In this document: positions 8,416 to 15,865 of the stretch, piece after piece
Position numbering within the stretch: position 1 is the first letter of the stretch
How the letters are laid out: every line of letters begins with the position of its first letter
Assembly: GCA_035690495.1 (NCBI GenBank)
Contig: DASSKK010000108.1
Span: forward strand, 1-54,586
Source: DASSKK01 sp035690495
GTDB taxonomy: Bacteria; Actinomycetota; Actinomycetes; Propionibacteriales; Nocardioidaceae
DNA: 54,586 nucleotides
Reading direction: 5' to 3'
Notes under the pieces: model-generated
Seen by the model: the letters and a program-made list of their open reading frames with translations, nothing else
The model's database searches: none
What the model was told of the DNA's origin: nothing
Program-made: the position numbers and the translations under genes

Positions 8416-9225
8416 TCAGGCCCCGGCGTGCTCGTCGGCGGGCCGCCTCGGCTCGGCGTTGCGGGCGTTGCGGCGGCCGACGACCAGCGCGCCGGCGCCG
8501 ATGAGCACGATCACCACGACGACCGCGACGATCGCCGCGACCGGCGTACCACCCGGCTCGGAGCTGTCGGAGAGGGCGAACGCGACGTCCCGCTGGGATC
8601 CGGGCGCCTCGGCGTTCTTGACGGTGGTCGAGCAGCCGTTGACCGGGTAGCCGTCGATGCCGCAGGTCAGGCTCTTCGCCGTGCGCACCTGGGCGACATC
8701 GCCGAGCACCTGCTGGCCGTTCGCGGCTTCCGGCACCTGTGCGCAGGCCGCACGCGGGCTCGGCGGGGCCTGTCCGGAGGCCGCGTCGGCGGCGGTGCCG
8801 TAGTCGAGCAGCACGGCGACCCTCTTCGTGCCGGGCGCGGGATCGGTGCCCGAGCAGACCCTGGCGAACGTGTAGTGCGAGAGATCGGCGCGCGGCTCGA
8901 TGCCGGCGGAGGTGGTCGAGGTGCCGTAGCGGTAGGCCTCGACACTTCCGTCGGCCGGGGTGAAGCCGCCCGGCCCGGTCTTGGCGAAGACATAGTCGCC
9001 GTGCTGGACGTGGAAGTAGTTCCAGTAGCGGTAGCCGTCGGCCGCGTGCGCCGGGGCGGCCAGCAGCGGTGCCAGCAGCAGCGACATGAGTGCGGCGACG
9101 AGCGTCGCCCCGATGGCTCTGGTGGTTGAGGAGCCCGGACTGGTGGTTGAGGAGGCCGGAGCGTTAGCGGAGGCCGTCTCGAAACCACCCGAGCGGCGTA
9201 CGCGGGATGCAGGAAGATGGAGCAT
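8416..9225 (-). CDS. SCO2322-family secreted, membrane-anchored protein
   Basis: First gene of the cobalamin-riboswitch operon. It encodes a signal peptide (LVAALMSLLLAPLLAAPAHA), an extracytoplasmic domain starting ADGYRYWNYFHV with four cysteines that could form disulfides, and a C-terminal membrane anchor (AAIVAVVVVIVLIGAGALVV) followed by arginines. This matches the Streptomyces SCO2322 family, whose function is not established. The ATG at 9225 gives 269 residues. Between the basic n-region and the hydrophobic core this reading passes through a dispersed repeat (9123-9187), so the start is uncertain; the only in-frame ATG beyond the repeat would give a very short signal peptide. I infer an extracellular role in corrinoid capture. 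Confidence 0.75.
   Translation of the reverse strand: MLHLPASRVRRSGGFETASANAPASSTTSPGSSTTRAIGATLVAALMSLLLAPLLAAPAHAADGYRYWNYFHVQHGDYVFAKTGPGGFTPADGSVEAYRYGTSTTSAGIEPRADLSHYTFARVCSGTDPAPGTKRVAVLLDYGTAADAASGQAPPSPRAACAQVPEAANGQQVLGDVAQVRTAKSLTCGIDGYPVNGCSTTVKNAEAPGSQRDVAFALSDSSEPGGTPVAAIVAVVVVIVLIGAGALVVGRRNARNAEPRRPADEHAGA
9123..9187 (+). repeat. Dispersed TGGTTGAG...CTCGAAACCA repeat with an extra half-copy
   Basis: A full variant copy occupies 9144-9187 (44 bp, core GGAGCGTTAGCGG) and a TGGTTGAGGAG half-copy precedes it at 9123. It matches, with a few changes, the copies at 43459, 45696, 45756 and 52690. Read on the minus strand it lies in frame inside the 5' end of the SCO2322-family gene. 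Confidence 0.85.
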
Positions 9226-9339
9226 GGCCAGGGGCCCTTTCGTTGCGGCGGTACTCGAAACGAGACCGGACCGCGGGGGACGCCTGGCAAGCGGCCACGT
9301 GATCCGGCTCCGTCCCGCAGACCTCGACGGATGAGTGGA

Positions 9340-9450
9340 GCCGCCGCCACGTCCCGGTGTTCCGGCTCGCCGCCCCTCGACGCGTCGAAGGGCCGCCTAC
9401 GGTTGCGGGTCAGCGCCGGCTTTCGACCGGCTTTCCCGACACGTGGCAGG
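9340..9450 (-). promoter_or_regulatory. Cobalamin (B12) riboswitch
   Basis: Read on the minus strand, a P1 stem GCCACGT (9447-9441) pairs with ACGTGGC (9352-9346). Between the arms come GGGAAAGCCGG, then CGAAAGCCGGCGCTGACCC continuing into CGCAACCGTA, and AGCCGGAACACC near the 3' end. These are the invariant B12-box elements (compare GCTGACGCGCAGCGGTAAGG and AGCCCGAAGACCTGCC of E. coli btuB). It lies about 115 nt upstream of the first operon gene. Binding of adenosylcobalamin should repress the operon. Covariance scoring (Rfam RF00174) was not run. Confidence 0.9.
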
Positions 9451-9468
9451 TGGCTTCAATCTGCCACC
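9449..9468 (-). other. Hairpin at the 5' side of the riboswitch
   Basis: GGTGGC (9449-9454) and GCCACC (9463-9468) form a perfect 6-bp stem with an 8-nt loop immediately 5' of the aptamer in the transcript. It shares the GCCAC sequence with the P1 strand. It could be an accessory stem or simply part of the leader; no function is shown. Confidence 0.4.
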
Positions 9469-9522
9469 TTCCCGGCCCGGGCGTCAAAGGTGTCTCACTC
9501 CAGGGGGAGTTACCCTCGCCAC

Positions 9523-9798
9523 ATGACCCACTCGCTCGAACCGTCGTACTCCCCGTCGGACTCCGCGTCGTCGGCGAAGCCGGCCTGGCGGTGGCGGCTG
9601 GAGAAGCAGGACGGCGCGGAGGTTCCGGCCGACCACGTGCAGGTCGAGGGCGCCGGACAGGCGTTCCCCTCCCAGGCCGATGCGGAGTCGTGGGTGGGGG
9701 AGACCTGGCGGGAGCTGCTGGACGCCGGGGTCGAGGCGGTCACGCTGTTCGAGGCCGAGCGCGAGGTCTACGGGCCGATGTCGCTGAGCAGCCCCTGA
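9523..9798 (+). CDS. Conserved hypothetical protein, small and acidic
   Basis: A 91-residue cytoplasmic protein with WRWRLEKQDGAEV, then SQADAESWVGETWRELLDAGVEAVTLFE and a C-terminal YGPMSL. This fits a small conserved actinobacterial family whose role I do not know. No signal peptide, membrane segment or metal motif is visible. It is divergent from the B12 operon and not obviously co-transcribed with the next gene, whose start is about 90 bp away. A GGGGGAG purine run at 9503-9509 could serve as a somewhat distant ribosome-binding site. Confidence 0.7.
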   Translation: MTHSLEPSYSPSDSASSAKPAWRWRLEKQDGAEVPADHVQVEGAGQAFPSQADAESWVGETWRELLDAGVEAVTLFEAEREVYGPMSLSSP

Positions 9799-9887
9799 CG
9801 GCCGGCGCCTGACCGCGCAAATCGGTCGATTTCGCCATATTGGCCCCTTGCGGATGGTTCCCTGTCATCCTTGCTGCGACGGGACCC

Positions 9888-10295
9888 GTGCGCCCGACGG
9901 GAGGAGGTGCCGCCATCGATACCGCAGCCGGACGCGTCGCGTGCGCCGTCGGGGCGATCTACATGCTGGCGGGCATCGTGGGCTTCGCGTTCGTCGCGTT
10001 CGGCGGCAGCCACCTCCTGCTGTTCATGATCACCCCCTTGCACAACCTGGCGCACTTCGCGTTGGGCGCACTCCTGGTGGTGGGCGCGAGCCGGGGAGAG
10101 GAAGCGGCCAAACAGGCGATGCTCGTGGTGGGGTCGGTCTTCCTGCTGCTCAGTGTGTTCGGACCGCTGCTCATGGACATGCCGATGAACATGCTCGGGT
10201 TGAACGCCGCCGACCACGTGCTCCATGGCCTCACCGCGGTGGTGTTGATCGGTGCGCCGGTCCTGCTGGGCCGTCGTCGGCCCCAGGAGCAGTGA
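9888..10295 (+). CDS. DUF4383-like membrane protein
   Basis: About 135 residues with four predicted membrane helices. The segment ITPLHNLAHFALGALLVVGA and the later LGLNAADHVLHGLTAVVLIG are typical of the DUF4383 family, whose function is unknown. The start is uncertain. A GTG at 9888 and a TTG at 9840 are in frame, but the best Shine-Dalgarno (GGGAGGAGG, about 9899-9907) sits just before an ATC codon at 9915. Its stop overlaps the GTG of the GGDEF-EAL gene (GTGA), so the two are probably translated together. Confidence 0.72.
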   Translation: MRPTGGGAAIDTAAGRVACAVGAIYMLAGIVGFAFVAFGGSHLLLFMITPLHNLAHFALGALLVVGASRGEEAAKQAMLVVGSVFLLLSVFGPLLMDMPMNMLGLNAADHVLHGLTAVVLIGAPVLLGRRRPQEQ

Positions 10296-12487
10296 GCACG
10301 TTGAAGGGGTCACCTCCCATCGGACAGGTGGGACGTCGGCTGCCCCTGCTGGCCAAGGTCGGGGCGCCGGTACTGGCCGTCAGCGCGGCCTCGGCATGGT
10401 TCCTCGGGCAGAGCACCGTCGACGAGGTGGCGCATCAGTGCACCGCGCTCGGACTCGACGTGAACGGGCTGTGCGCCAACCACGCAGCACTGGCTGCGAT
10501 CGGCGGCAAGATCAGCCTGCTGGCCGCCGACGTGACGGCGATGACCCTGGTCGCCTTGTGGCTGGTCCTGGACATCTTCGTGCTCCGGCGCACTCGGGAG
10601 ATCGCCGAGGTGGCTGCCCGGGCGGCCGAAGGGGACCTGAGCGCCCGGTTCGGCACCCGGCTCGAACCCGGGACCCGGGACGAGCTGACTCGCGTGAGCG
10701 CACAGTTCGACCGCATGGTCGAGACGGTCGCCGATCACGAGCGGGCGGTCCGTGACATCGTCGACAGCGCCTACGACGCCTTCGTCAGCATGGACGACCG
10801 CGGGTACATCGTGGACTGGAGCGCGCGGGCCGAACAGCTCTTCGGCTGGTCCCGCGAGGAGGCAATCGGGCAGGAGCTCGGCGGGCTGATCGTCCCGGAA
10901 CGCTACCGCGAGCCACATCGAAACGGCGTGGCCAACTATTCCGAGTCCGGGACCGACCGGTTTGTCGGCCACCCCATGGAGATGTCCGCCCTGCGTCGGG
11001 ACGGGACCGAGGTGCCGGTCGAGCTGGTCATCTGGACGACCCACGTCGATGGTGAGCTGCGGTTCCACTCCTTCCTGCGCGACATCTCCGAGCGCAAGCA
11101 GATGCAAGAGCAGCTGGAGCACCAGGCCTTCCACGACGCACTGACCGGGTTGGCCAACCGCAGCCTGTTCGCCGATCGGCTCGAGCACGCGCTGCGACGT
11201 CCCGGTGCGGGCGTGGGCGTGATCTTCTGCGACCTGGACGACTTCAAGACCGTCAACGACAGCTTGGGGCATGCCGCCGGGGACCGTGTCCTCCTGACCG
11301 TGGCGCAGCGACTGGCCGACGCCACCCGGCCGGTGGACACGTTGGCCAGGCTGGCCGGCGACGAGTTCGCGGTCCTGGTCGAGGACGCCACAGACGACGA
11401 GACGGTGGCCATCGCCGACCAGATGCGCGTCGCCCTCCGGCCTCCCGTGGAGGTGGCCGGTCGTGAGGTGATCGCTCGCGCCAGTCTCGGGCTCGCGACC
11501 ACCGCCACCCTGTCCTCGGGCCCGGTGCCTACGCCTGTGCGTCGCGTCGACGCAGCGGAGGCCGCGACGATGGCCGAGGAGCTGCTTCGCAACGCAGATG
11601 TGGCCATGTACGGCGCCAAGCATCACGGCAAGGACACCATGAGGCGGTTCCACGCCGAGATGCACCTGGAGGCCGTGGAACGGTTGACTCTCCGGACCGA
11701 CCTCGAGGGTTCGATCCGCAAGAACGAGCTTCGCGTGGTCTACCAGCCCTACGTCGATGCCTCGACGGGACGCATCACCGGGTGTGAGGCTCTGGTGCGG
11801 TGGGATCATCCCGTGCGTGGCCTCATCTCGCCGGTGGAGTTCATCCCGCTCGCCGAGCAGACGGGCTTCATCCGCGAGCTCGGCCACTGGGTGCTCATCC
11901 AGGCCTGCGCGCAGCTGTCGGCCTGGCGGCGGGAGGCCGCATCCGGCTCCGGCTTCACGATGAGCGTCAACGTCTCGGTGCGCCAACTGGAGGAGCCCGG
12001 GTTCGTCGACGACGTCCGACGCATCCTGGAGACCAGCGGAGTCGATCCGGCGGACGTCATCCTCGAGATCACCGAGAGCGTGCTCACCCACGACGACGAC
12101 GTGGTGGGCAGGCTGAGCGAGCTCAAGGGGCTGGGCGTCAGCCTTGCCATCGACGACTTCGGCACCGGGTACTCCTCGCTGGCCCGGCTGAAGAGCCTCC
12201 CGGTCGACGTGGTGAAGATCGACCGCTCCTTCGTGACGCCGCTCAGCGAGGCCACGATGGCCGACGCCGCCATGGTGACCGCGATCGTGCAGATCGCCGC
12301 GAGCCGGAACCTGCGCACGGTCGCCGAAGGAGTCGAGACCGCCGAGCAGCTCAGCGTGGTGCAGACCCTGGGCTGCGACGTCGTCCAGGGCTTCCTGTGC
12401 TACCGGCCGATGAGCTCGGTCCAGCTCACCGAGCGCCTGCAGCAACAGGCGCCTGCGTGCCCCGAGAATCTCCCGTCCATCGCCTGA
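10292..12487 (+). CDS. Membrane PAS-GGDEF-EAL protein (cyclic-di-GMP turnover)
   Basis: A 731-residue signalling protein. Two membrane helices (about 19-38 and 74-98) flank a short outer loop with two cysteines. They are followed by a HAMP-like region, a PAS domain (FVSMDDRGYIVDWSARAEQLFGW), GGDEF and EAL domains. The GGDEF signature reads AGDEF, with an intact I-site RPVD five residues before it. The EAL domain keeps GCEALVRW, ITESVLT, DDFGTGYSSL and KIDRSF. The phosphodiesterase half therefore looks active and the cyclase half possibly so. The GTG start overlaps the DUF4383 stop. Confidence 0.93.
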   Translation: MSTLKGSPPIGQVGRRLPLLAKVGAPVLAVSAASAWFLGQSTVDEVAHQCTALGLDVNGLCANHAALAAIGGKISLLAADVTAMTLVALWLVLDIFVLRRTREIAEVAARAAEGDLSARFGTRLEPGTRDELTRVSAQFDRMVETVADHERAVRDIVDSAYDAFVSMDDRGYIVDWSARAEQLFGWSREEAIGQELGGLIVPERYREPHRNGVANYSESGTDRFVGHPMEMSALRRDGTEVPVELVIWTTHVDGELRFHSFLRDISERKQMQEQLEHQAFHDALTGLANRSLFADRLEHALRRPGAGVGVIFCDLDDFKTVNDSLGHAAGDRVLLTVAQRLADATRPVDTLARLAGDEFAVLVEDATDDETVAIADQMRVALRPPVEVAGREVIARASLGLATTATLSSGPVPTPVRRVDAAEAATMAEELLRNADVAMYGAKHHGKDTMRRFHAEMHLEAVERLTLRTDLEGSIRKNELRVVYQPYVDASTGRITGCEALVRWDHPVRGLISPVEFIPLAEQTGFIRELGHWVLIQACAQLSAWRREAASGSGFTMSVNVSVRQLEEPGFVDDVRRILETSGVDPADVILEITESVLTHDDDVVGRLSELKGLGVSLAIDDFGTGYSSLARLKSLPVDVVKIDRSFVTPLSEATMADAAMVTAIVQIAASRNLRTVAEGVETAEQLSVVQTLGCDVVQGFLCYRPMSSVQLTERLQQQAPACPENLPSIA

Positions 12488-12528
12488 GGCATACGCTTCC
12501 GTATGGTTGAGGCTATACAGTTGTTCGG

Positions 12529-13845
12529 GTGACGACCACCCGCCCGTTCCCGTTCGAGACGCCGATCGCGCCCGACGCGATGATCGACCGCCGTGCCGAG
12601 CTTGCCCGGCTGCACCAGGCCGCCGCGGAGCGCGTGCACACCCGGCTGGCCGGACCGCGCCGGTTCGGCAAGACCTCGCTGCTGCTCGCGCACGCCGCCG
12701 GGCTGTCCGCCACGGGTTGGCGGACTGTGCACGTCGACCTGTACGGCGTGACGACGCTGTCCGAGGTGTGCGTGCGGATCGCCACGGCGTACAGCCGGCT
12801 GCGCGACCACCGGCTGCGCGCCCACCTCGACTCCCTCGGCGCACGGCTCGGCCTCTCGCTGACGCCCGCCGGCCCGGGGATCACGCTTGGTCCGCGCCGG
12901 GTCGTGCCCAGCCACGAGGCGACCCAGACCGCGGCCGCCGAGCTGCTCGACCTGCCGCTGACGCTGTTCGAGCGCGACCGGATCCCCACGCTGGTCGTCT
13001 TCGACGAGTTCCAGGACCTGCTGTCGGCCGGGCGGGAGCTCGACGGGCTGCTGCGCTCACACGTGCAGTACCACGGCGAGGCCGCCGTCTACGTGTACGC
13101 CGGCTCGCAGCCGTCTCTGATGCACGGGCTGTTCGACGACCGGGAGCGGCCGCTGTACGGGCAGGCCGAGCCCCTCGCGCTCGGCGTACTCCCGACGGAC
13201 GAGGTGATCGCCGAGCTGACCGAGCGGTTCGACGAGCTCGAGGAGGACCCGGCCGGCGCGCTCGTCCCGCTGGTCACCACCGCGGCCGGCCACCCGCAAC
13301 GCACCATGCTGCTCGCCCACCTGCTGCACCGCGAGCTGTCCGCCCGGCGGCTGGGCGCCAGCACGCTCTCGGAGGGCGACGACGACGGAGCGGGCCAGGA
13401 GCTGACCGGGATCGCGCTCGCCGACGCCGTCGTACGCCGCGCGCTCGCCACCACGCAGGAGGCGCACCAGGCGGTGTGGGACGGCCTGTCGAGCGGCAAG
13501 AAGGCCGTGCTCGCCGCGCTCGCCGACGGCGACTCGCCGACCGGCACGACCACCGCGCGGCGCTTCGAGACCTCGCGCGCGACGTTGCAGAGCGCGCTGC
13601 GCGACCTCGGCCGCGAGGGCCAGCACGTGACCCGGGAACGCGAGGACGGGTCCGGCGGGTCCGGCGGGGCATGGTGGTTCGTGGATCCGCTGCTCGCGCT
13701 GTGGGTCCGCGGCCGTGGCCGCACCCCTTACCTCGGCGCTAGCGCGGGGACTGGGTCTTCTCCGGATCGCGCTCGATCGCGCCCTCGAGAGCGTCGTCGA
13801 TCGCCTTCAGCTGCGCTGGCTCCAGGTGCACCCCGGACGCCTTGA
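12529..13845 (+). CDS. AAA-type ATPase (ATPase_2-like)
   Basis: A 438-residue P-loop ATPase. Walker A GPRRFGKTSLLL lies near residue 43 and Walker B TLVVFDEFQDL near residue 160. A C-terminal winged-helix-like part ends in WWFVDPLLALWVRGRG, a pattern typical of the archaeal-type ATPase_2 group. The GTG start follows the GGDEF-EAL gene by 41 bp. The last 107 nt overlap, tail to tail, the aldo/keto reductase gene. The final 35 residues are Arg/Ser/Pro-rich and may be non-conserved read-through. Biological role unknown; some relatives accompany toxin or restriction-like modules, but no partner is seen. Confidence 0.8.
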   Translation: MTTTRPFPFETPIAPDAMIDRRAELARLHQAAAERVHTRLAGPRRFGKTSLLLAHAAGLSATGWRTVHVDLYGVTTLSEVCVRIATAYSRLRDHRLRAHLDSLGARLGLSLTPAGPGITLGPRRVVPSHEATQTAAAELLDLPLTLFERDRIPTLVVFDEFQDLLSAGRELDGLLRSHVQYHGEAAVYVYAGSQPSLMHGLFDDRERPLYGQAEPLALGVLPTDEVIAELTERFDELEEDPAGALVPLVTTAAGHPQRTMLLAHLLHRELSARRLGASTLSEGDDDGAGQELTGIALADAVVRRALATTQEAHQAVWDGLSSGKKAVLAALADGDSPTGTTTARRFETSRATLQSALRDLGREGQHVTREREDGSGGSGGAWWFVDPLLALWVRGRGRTPYLGASAGTGSSPDRARSRPRERRRSPSAALAPGAPRTP

Positions 13846-14731
13846 CGTTCTCGCTGACCTGCTCGGGTCGGGAGGCGCCGATGATCGCCGCGGACACGTT
13901 CGGGTTCTGCAGCGTCCAGGCGACCGCGAGTTGGGCCATCGACAGGCCGACCTCCTCCGCGATGGGCTTCAGCTGCTGGATCCTGGTGAGTACGTCGTCG
14001 TCGAGCCACCGGGAGATCATGTCCGCACCACCTTTGGCGTCAGTCGCGCGAGAACCGGCCGGCGGCTGCGTTCCGGGCTGGTACTTCCCCGTCAGTGCGC
14101 CCTGCGCGATCGGCGACCACACCACCTGGCCGATGCCGAGCTCCTCGCACGCCGGGACCACTTCGGCCTCGATCACCCGCCACAGCATGTTGTACTGCGG
14201 CTGGTTCGATACCAGCGGCACCCGCAGCTCCTTCGCGAGTGCGGCGGCCGCGCGGATCTCCTCCGCACGCCACTCCGAGACTCCGATGTAGAGCGCCTTG
14301 CCGGCGTGCACCACGTCGGCGAACGCCTGCATCGTCTCCTCCAGCGGCGTGCCGTGGTCGTAGCGGTGCGCCTGGTAGAGGTCGACGTAGTCGGTGCCGA
14401 GCCGGCGCAGCGACCCGTCGATGGCCTCGTGGATGTGCTTGCGCGAAAGGCCACGGTCGTTGTGGCCCTTCGGACCGGTCGGCCAGAACACCTTGGTGAA
14501 GATCTCCAGGCTCTCCCGACGCTCACCGGCCAGCGCCTTGCCGAGCACGGTCTCCGCGGCGGTGTTCGCGTAGACGTCGGCGGTGTCGAACGTCGTGATG
14601 CCCTCGTCGAGGGCACGGCGTACACAGGCGAGCGCGGCGTCCTCCTCGACCTGGGACCCGTGGGTCAGCCAGTTGCCGTAGGCGATCTCCGTGATGTGCA
14701 GTCCACTGTTTCCGAGGGTGCGAGATTCCAT
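13739..14731 (-). CDS. Aldo/keto reductase
   Basis: NADPH-dependent oxidoreductase of the AKR superfamily, 330 residues, TIM-barrel type. The tetrad residues are visible: Asp and Tyr in FDTADVYANT, Lys in EIFTKVFWP and His in LYQAHRYD. The C-terminal cofactor region contains IIGASRPEQVSENV. Overall it resembles Kv-beta/YghZ-like reductases. The ATG at MESRTLGNSG is chosen over an upstream GTG because family members begin there. It is divergent from the thiamine-binding gene. The physiological substrate cannot be told from sequence. Confidence 0.92.
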   Translation of the reverse strand: MESRTLGNSGLHITEIAYGNWLTHGSQVEEDAALACVRRALDEGITTFDTADVYANTAAETVLGKALAGERRESLEIFTKVFWPTGPKGHNDRGLSRKHIHEAIDGSLRRLGTDYVDLYQAHRYDHGTPLEETMQAFADVVHAGKALYIGVSEWRAEEIRAAAALAKELRVPLVSNQPQYNMLWRVIEAEVVPACEELGIGQVVWSPIAQGALTGKYQPGTQPPAGSRATDAKGGADMISRWLDDDVLTRIQQLKPIAEEVGLSMAQLAVAWTLQNPNVSAAIIGASRPEQVSENVKASGVHLEPAQLKAIDDALEGAIERDPEKTQSPR

Positions 14732-14800
14732 GCTCCCGACCGTAGCGCGGGCCAAGGGGCACGCCGTACGGCGTCAGCTCGCCTGGGCTACGTTGGCGGC

Positions 14801-15121
14801 ATGCTTGTTGCCTTCTCCATCAGCCCCGGGACCACGAGCGAGGACGGCGGCGTCAGCGAGGCCGTCGCCGAGGTGGTCCGCGTCGTACGCGCCTCCGGGC
14901 TCCCGTGCGAGACCAACGCGATGTTCACCAACATCGAGGGCGAGTGGGACGAGGTGATGGCCGTGGTGAAGCGCGCCGTCGAGGTGGTCGCCGCTACGTC
15001 CCCACGGGTGGGCCTCGTGCTCAAGGCCGACATCCGGCCCGGTCACACCGGCCAGCTGACCGCCAAGGTCGAGCGCGTCGAGCAGCACCTCGCCTCCGGT
15101 GCGAGCGGCGATCAGGTGTAG
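14801..15121 (+). CDS. MTH1187/YkoF-type thiamine-binding protein
   Basis: A 106-residue protein beginning MLVAFSISPGTTSEDGGVSE, with NAMFTNIEGEWDEVMAVVKRA later. These are characteristic of the MTH1187 family, a ferredoxin-like fold in which some members bind thiamine. It is predicted cytosolic. Its end overlaps the convergent DUF3043 gene by 10 bp. The neighbouring genes give no hint of a thiamine pathway, so the ligand is inferred from family alone. Confidence 0.85.
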   Translation: MLVAFSISPGTTSEDGGVSEAVAEVVRVVRASGLPCETNAMFTNIEGEWDEVMAVVKRAVEVVAATSPRVGLVLKADIRPGHTGQLTAKVERVEQHLASGASGDQV

Positions 15122-15684
15122 CGCTCGGGGAGCTTCTGGCCGAGCTTGACCTGCGGCTTCGGCATCCGCAGCCACCGCACCTGGATCGAGCGCATGATCG
15201 CGTAGCCGGTCGCGCCCCGCGTGCGGGCATCGCCCGGGAAGCGACGACTCAGCTCACGGCGCAGCTTGAACACCACCAGCACGGTGTCGGCTCCCACCAG
15301 CAGGATGGTCGCGATCCACAGGTCGGAGCTGAGCTGCGGGCTGATCGCCTGGCTGACCATGATCAGGACCAGCAGCGGAAGCAGCAGCTCGGCCATGCAC
15401 AGGCGCGCGTCGACCATGTCACGGATGTATCGCCGCACCGGGCCCTTGTCCCGCGCCGGCAGATAGCGCTCGTCGCCGGTCTTCATCGCCTCGCGCATCC
15501 TCGCGCTCTGCTCGGCACGCTTGGACCGCTGCGCCCGCGCCCTGTCCTTCTTGTCCCTGGGGCCCTTGGCGCGTGCCCGGTTCTCCTCCTCCGCCTCCCG
15601 GCGGCTGCGGGTCGGTCGACCCTTGCCGCTCTCTTTGACGGTGACGGTGGCGGCGGGCTCTTCGGTCTTGGTACGGCGGAACAA
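15112..15684 (-). CDS. DUF3043 membrane protein
   Basis: A 190-residue protein. A very basic N-terminus (RRTKTEEP..., RSRREAEEENRARAK) is followed by two membrane helices (LLLPLLVLIMVSQAISP and IATILLVGADTVLVVF) and a basic C-terminus. This is the DUF3043 pattern, conserved in actinobacteria; function unknown. The TTG start is chosen because family members begin (L/V)FRR and because a GAAAGAG element lies 8 nt upstream. From memory Rv2206 occupies the equivalent place beside the cob genes in M. tuberculosis. It is divergent from pspA. Confidence 0.85.
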   Translation of the reverse strand: MFRRTKTEEPAATVTVKESGKGRPTRSRREAEEENRARAKGPRDKKDRARAQRSKRAEQSARMREAMKTGDERYLPARDKGPVRRYIRDMVDARLCMAELLLPLLVLIMVSQAISPQLSSDLWIATILLVGADTVLVVFKLRRELSRRFPGDARTRGATGYAIMRSIQVRWLRMPKPQVKLGQKLPERYT

Positions 15685-15865
15685 CGGGCACTCTTTCGCG
15701 CGTGGACGGGTTGACGTACCCCCCAGGGTAGCCGGAGGGAACCACCTACCTCCTCCGAGCGTTCCCCCGTAGGGTGGAGGAAGCAGATCCCACCCGCAGG
15801 CAGCACCGCCACCCGCACCCGGTGACACTGCCACCCGCAGACCCATAGAAGGGGGCCCGCACTCC
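15685..15865. other. Divergent intergenic region DUF3043/pspA with short repeats
   Basis: This 181-bp spacer must hold promoters for both genes. Three copies of CCACCCGCA lie at 15790-15798, 15809-15817 and 15831-15839, about two helical turns apart and just upstream of pspA. They could be regulator sites, or simple low-complexity sequence. No clear -35/-10 pair was identified. Confidence 0.4.

Noticed and set aside
10310..12844. 844-residue minus-strand frame opposite the GGDEF-EAL gene
   Set aside because: It is antisense to a clear PAS-GGDEF-EAL protein and extends into the ATPase gene with no recognisable domain.
13846..14800. Plus-strand continuation frame opposite the aldo/keto reductase running into the thiamine-binding gene
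   Set aside because: It is the antisense of the reductase. Only the last 106 residues from 14801 are a conserved protein.
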